DNA from: Acidobacteriota bacterium | GTDB taxonomy: Bacteria > Acidobacteriota > Terriglobia > Terriglobales > Acidobacteriaceae | NCBI GenBank assembly: GCA_003225595.1 | Contig: QIAR01000419.1 | Coordinates: forward strand, 1 to 8,135 | DNA length: 8,135 nucleotides | Direction of reading: 5' to 3' | Shown: piece after piece, positions 6,729 to 8,135 of the stretch | How the letters are laid out: each line of letters opens with the position of its first letter | Numbering within the stretch: the stretch's first letter is position 1 | The notes under the pieces: model-generated | The model's input: only the letters and a program-made list of their open reading frames with translations | The model's database searches: none | Told to the model about the DNA's origin: nothing | Program-made: the position numbers and the translations under genes

Positions 6729-7600
6729 GCAACCGCAAGCTGGGGGCAGTGATGTTCCTGCCGGCCATTCTCTATGTCCTGGCCGTCGTGGGCGTGCCGT
6801 TCGTCCTGGCCTTTATATACAGCGTTGGTGACGTGAAGATCGCCAGCGTTGGCTATCACTTCGTCGGGCTGGAGAATTTTCGAAGTGTACTCCAGAGTCC
6901 TACATTCCGACGGTCGCTTTATGATTCAGTTGTATTCACAGTTGGAACGCAGATCATCGTCCTGGTTGGCTCAACGATCCTTGCCCTTGCGCTTAAAGAG
7001 CACTTCCGCGGCCGTGGACTGGTTCGCTTCCTCATCTTATTGCCCTGGGTCGCGCCGGTTTCGCTTGGCGCTATCGGCTGGAAGTGGATTCTGGACTCCC
7101 TCTACAGCGTGATCAACTGGGTGCTGATCGCGGTGCACCTGGTTCGTCCCTTCGAGGAACCGATGTGGCTCGGCGAGCCTTCGCTCGCGATGATGTCGGT
7201 AATTGGCGTGGAAAGCTGGCGCTTGCTGCCGTTTTCTACCGTGATACTGCTAGCTGGGCTCACCGCGATTCCCCGAGATATCCCCGAAGCCGCCGCCGTG
7301 GATGGCGCCGGATTCTGGCGCACCATGTTCCAGATCACCATCCCGATGATGCTGCCGATCGTGAACGTGGCCGTGCTCTTCGGCATCATCTTTACATTTA
7401 CCGACATGACTGTGGTTTACATTCTGACCCGTGGCGGGCCCTATGACACCACGCAAGTGCTGCCTTCGCTTGCTTTTTTTACCGGCGTTCTGGGTGGCGA
7501 CTTGGCGGAAGGGGCCGCGATTTCCATCTTCCTCGTGCCGCTGCTCATGGCCGTGGCGTATCTGATGCTGCGCGTTGCCCATCGCTCGGAGGTCGCTTGA
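6725..7600 (+). CDS. ABC sugar transporter permease, UgpA/MalF type
   Basis: Inner-membrane permease forming one half of the transport channel. The 291-residue protein shows six likely membrane helices, at about 7-30, 68-90, 103-122, 155-178, 206-235 and 263-285. The cytoplasmic EAA loop that docks on the ATPase is intact at 188-207: E188-A-A, G194, then I204, I206 and P207 with canonical spacing. The segment TRGGPYDTTQVLP near the C-terminus is a hallmark of UgpA/MalF-type permeases. ATG 6725 overlaps the ATPase stop as ATGA; GTG 6719 is an alternative two codons earlier. The stop overlaps the next gene by one base. The family is firm; the substrate is not known. Confidence 0.92.
   Translation: MSNRKLGAVMFLPAILYVLAVVGVPFVLAFIYSVGDVKIASVGYHFVGLENFRSVLQSPTFRRSLYDSVVFTVGTQIIVLVGSTILALALKEHFRGRGLVRFLILLPWVAPVSLGAIGWKWILDSLYSVINWVLIAVHLVRPFEEPMWLGEPSLAMMSVIGVESWRLLPFSTVILLAGLTAIPRDIPEAAAVDGAGFWRTMFQITIPMMLPIVNVAVLFGIIFTFTDMTVVYILTRGGPYDTTQVLPSLAFFTGVLGGDLAEGAAISIFLVPLLMAVAYLMLRVAHRSEVA
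7588..7592 (+). promoter_or_regulatory. Ribosome binding site of the second permease gene
   Basis: GGAGG lies seven bases before ATG 7600, inside the end of the first permease gene. With the one-base TGATG overlap it fixes the start and implies translational coupling of the two permeases, which are needed in equal amounts. Confidence 0.75.
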
Positions 7601-8135
7601 TGGTGCAGGGGCGCGGCCGCGAAATCCTCGGCAAACTGGTGCACTGGTCCATCGTGGTGGTGTTTTGCGTCCTGCTGGCGTTTCCGTTTTATTGGATGTT
7701 GATCACGAGCTTCAAGCGCACGGGAGATCTTTACAATCTTAAGAATAATCCATTCGTCTTTAACGAGAAGCCGACGCTCGAGCACCTGCAGTTGCTTTTC
7801 CATGACACACTGTACCTGCGCTGGATCTCCAACACTGCCTTCGTCGGCGCGCTGGTCGTGCTAATCACGCTTCTGCTGTCTGTCCCCGCGGCCTACGGAT
7901 TAGCCCGGCTGACGGGACGCTGGGGCCAACGGCTCGGCATCGGAATTTTCCTGACCTACTTGGTGCCGCCCACGTTGCTTTTCCTCCCTTTAGCGCGGCT
8001 GGTAGCAATCTTGGGAGTGCAGGACAGCCTGTGGTCGCTGGTATTGGTCTACCCGATCTTTACGATTCCTTTCTCGACATGGCTTCTGATGGGATTTTTC
8101 AAGTCCATTCCCCCGGAACTCGAAGACGCCGCCAT
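7600..8135 (+). CDS. ABC sugar transporter permease, UgpE/MalG type (3' partial)
   Basis: Second inner-membrane permease, expected to pair with the first to form the channel. It begins at ATG 7600 with MVQGRGREILGKLVHW and stays open for 178 codons to the right edge. Features visible: a first helix at about 14-35 followed by FPFYWMLITSFK, the typical N-terminal signature of MalG/UgpE permeases; a periplasmic segment; helices at about 78-98, 112-132 and 145-165; and the start of the EAA loop, IPPELEDAA, at the very end, where ED replaces the usual EE or EA. Full-length members are about 270-300 residues, so about 100 are missing, including the rest of the EAA loop and the last two helices. No frame break is seen in the visible part. 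Confidence 0.9.
   Translation, partial: MVQGRGREILGKLVHWSIVVVFCVLLAFPFYWMLITSFKRTGDLYNLKNNPFVFNEKPTLEHLQLLFHDTLYLRWISNTAFVGALVVLITLLLSVPAAYGLARLTGRWGQRLGIGIFLTYLVPPTLLFLPLARLVAILGVQDSLWSLVLVYPIFTIPFSTWLLMGFFKSIPPELEDAA

Overview
The window is a moderately GC-rich, tightly packed bacterial segment with every supportable gene on the + strand. It holds two units: a glycolate oxidase operon (glcD-glcE-glcF, with glcD cut by the left edge) and a sugar-type ABC importer operon (binding protein, ATPase, permease, permease, the last cut by the right edge). The organism cannot be fixed from sequence alone. The form of the glc proteins, the Tat-exported solute-binding protein and the base composition would fit a soil bacterium such as an Acidobacteriota member; this is a low-confidence inference.

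Bases 1-3928: GlcD (FAD subunit), GlcE (second FAD-domain subunit) and GlcF (iron-sulfur subunit) would together oxidise glycolate, or a related 2-hydroxyacid, to the 2-oxoacid and pass electrons to the membrane chain. The genes abut or overlap (a 4-base gap, then a 1-base overlap), so they are likely co-transcribed and translationally coupled. glcF as read carries a frameshift near codon 387. The remaining conserved C-terminus lies in the next frame, and adding one G to a GGGG run restores a normal 448-residue protein. Either the gene is recently damaged or the sequence has a one-base homopolymer error.

Bases 3929-4260: an apparent non-coding spacer of about 330 bases with a possible promoter, a short inverted repeat and a strong ribosome binding site for the next gene.

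Bases 4261-8135: a CUT1-type (carbohydrate uptake, MalK/UgpC class) importer. It has a Tat-exported periplasmic binding protein, a dedicated ATPase whose C-terminal regulatory region is laid out unusually, and two six-helix permeases of the UgpA and UgpE types. The substrate cannot be read from the sequence. Spacing is 11 bases and then overlaps of a few bases or less, consistent with one transcript. Whether the importer is functionally tied to glycolate oxidation is open.

No RNA genes, insertion sequences, CRISPR arrays or clear terminators were found. I see no convincing evidence of a wholly new system. The points most worth checking are the glcF frameshift and the unusual ATPase C-terminus.
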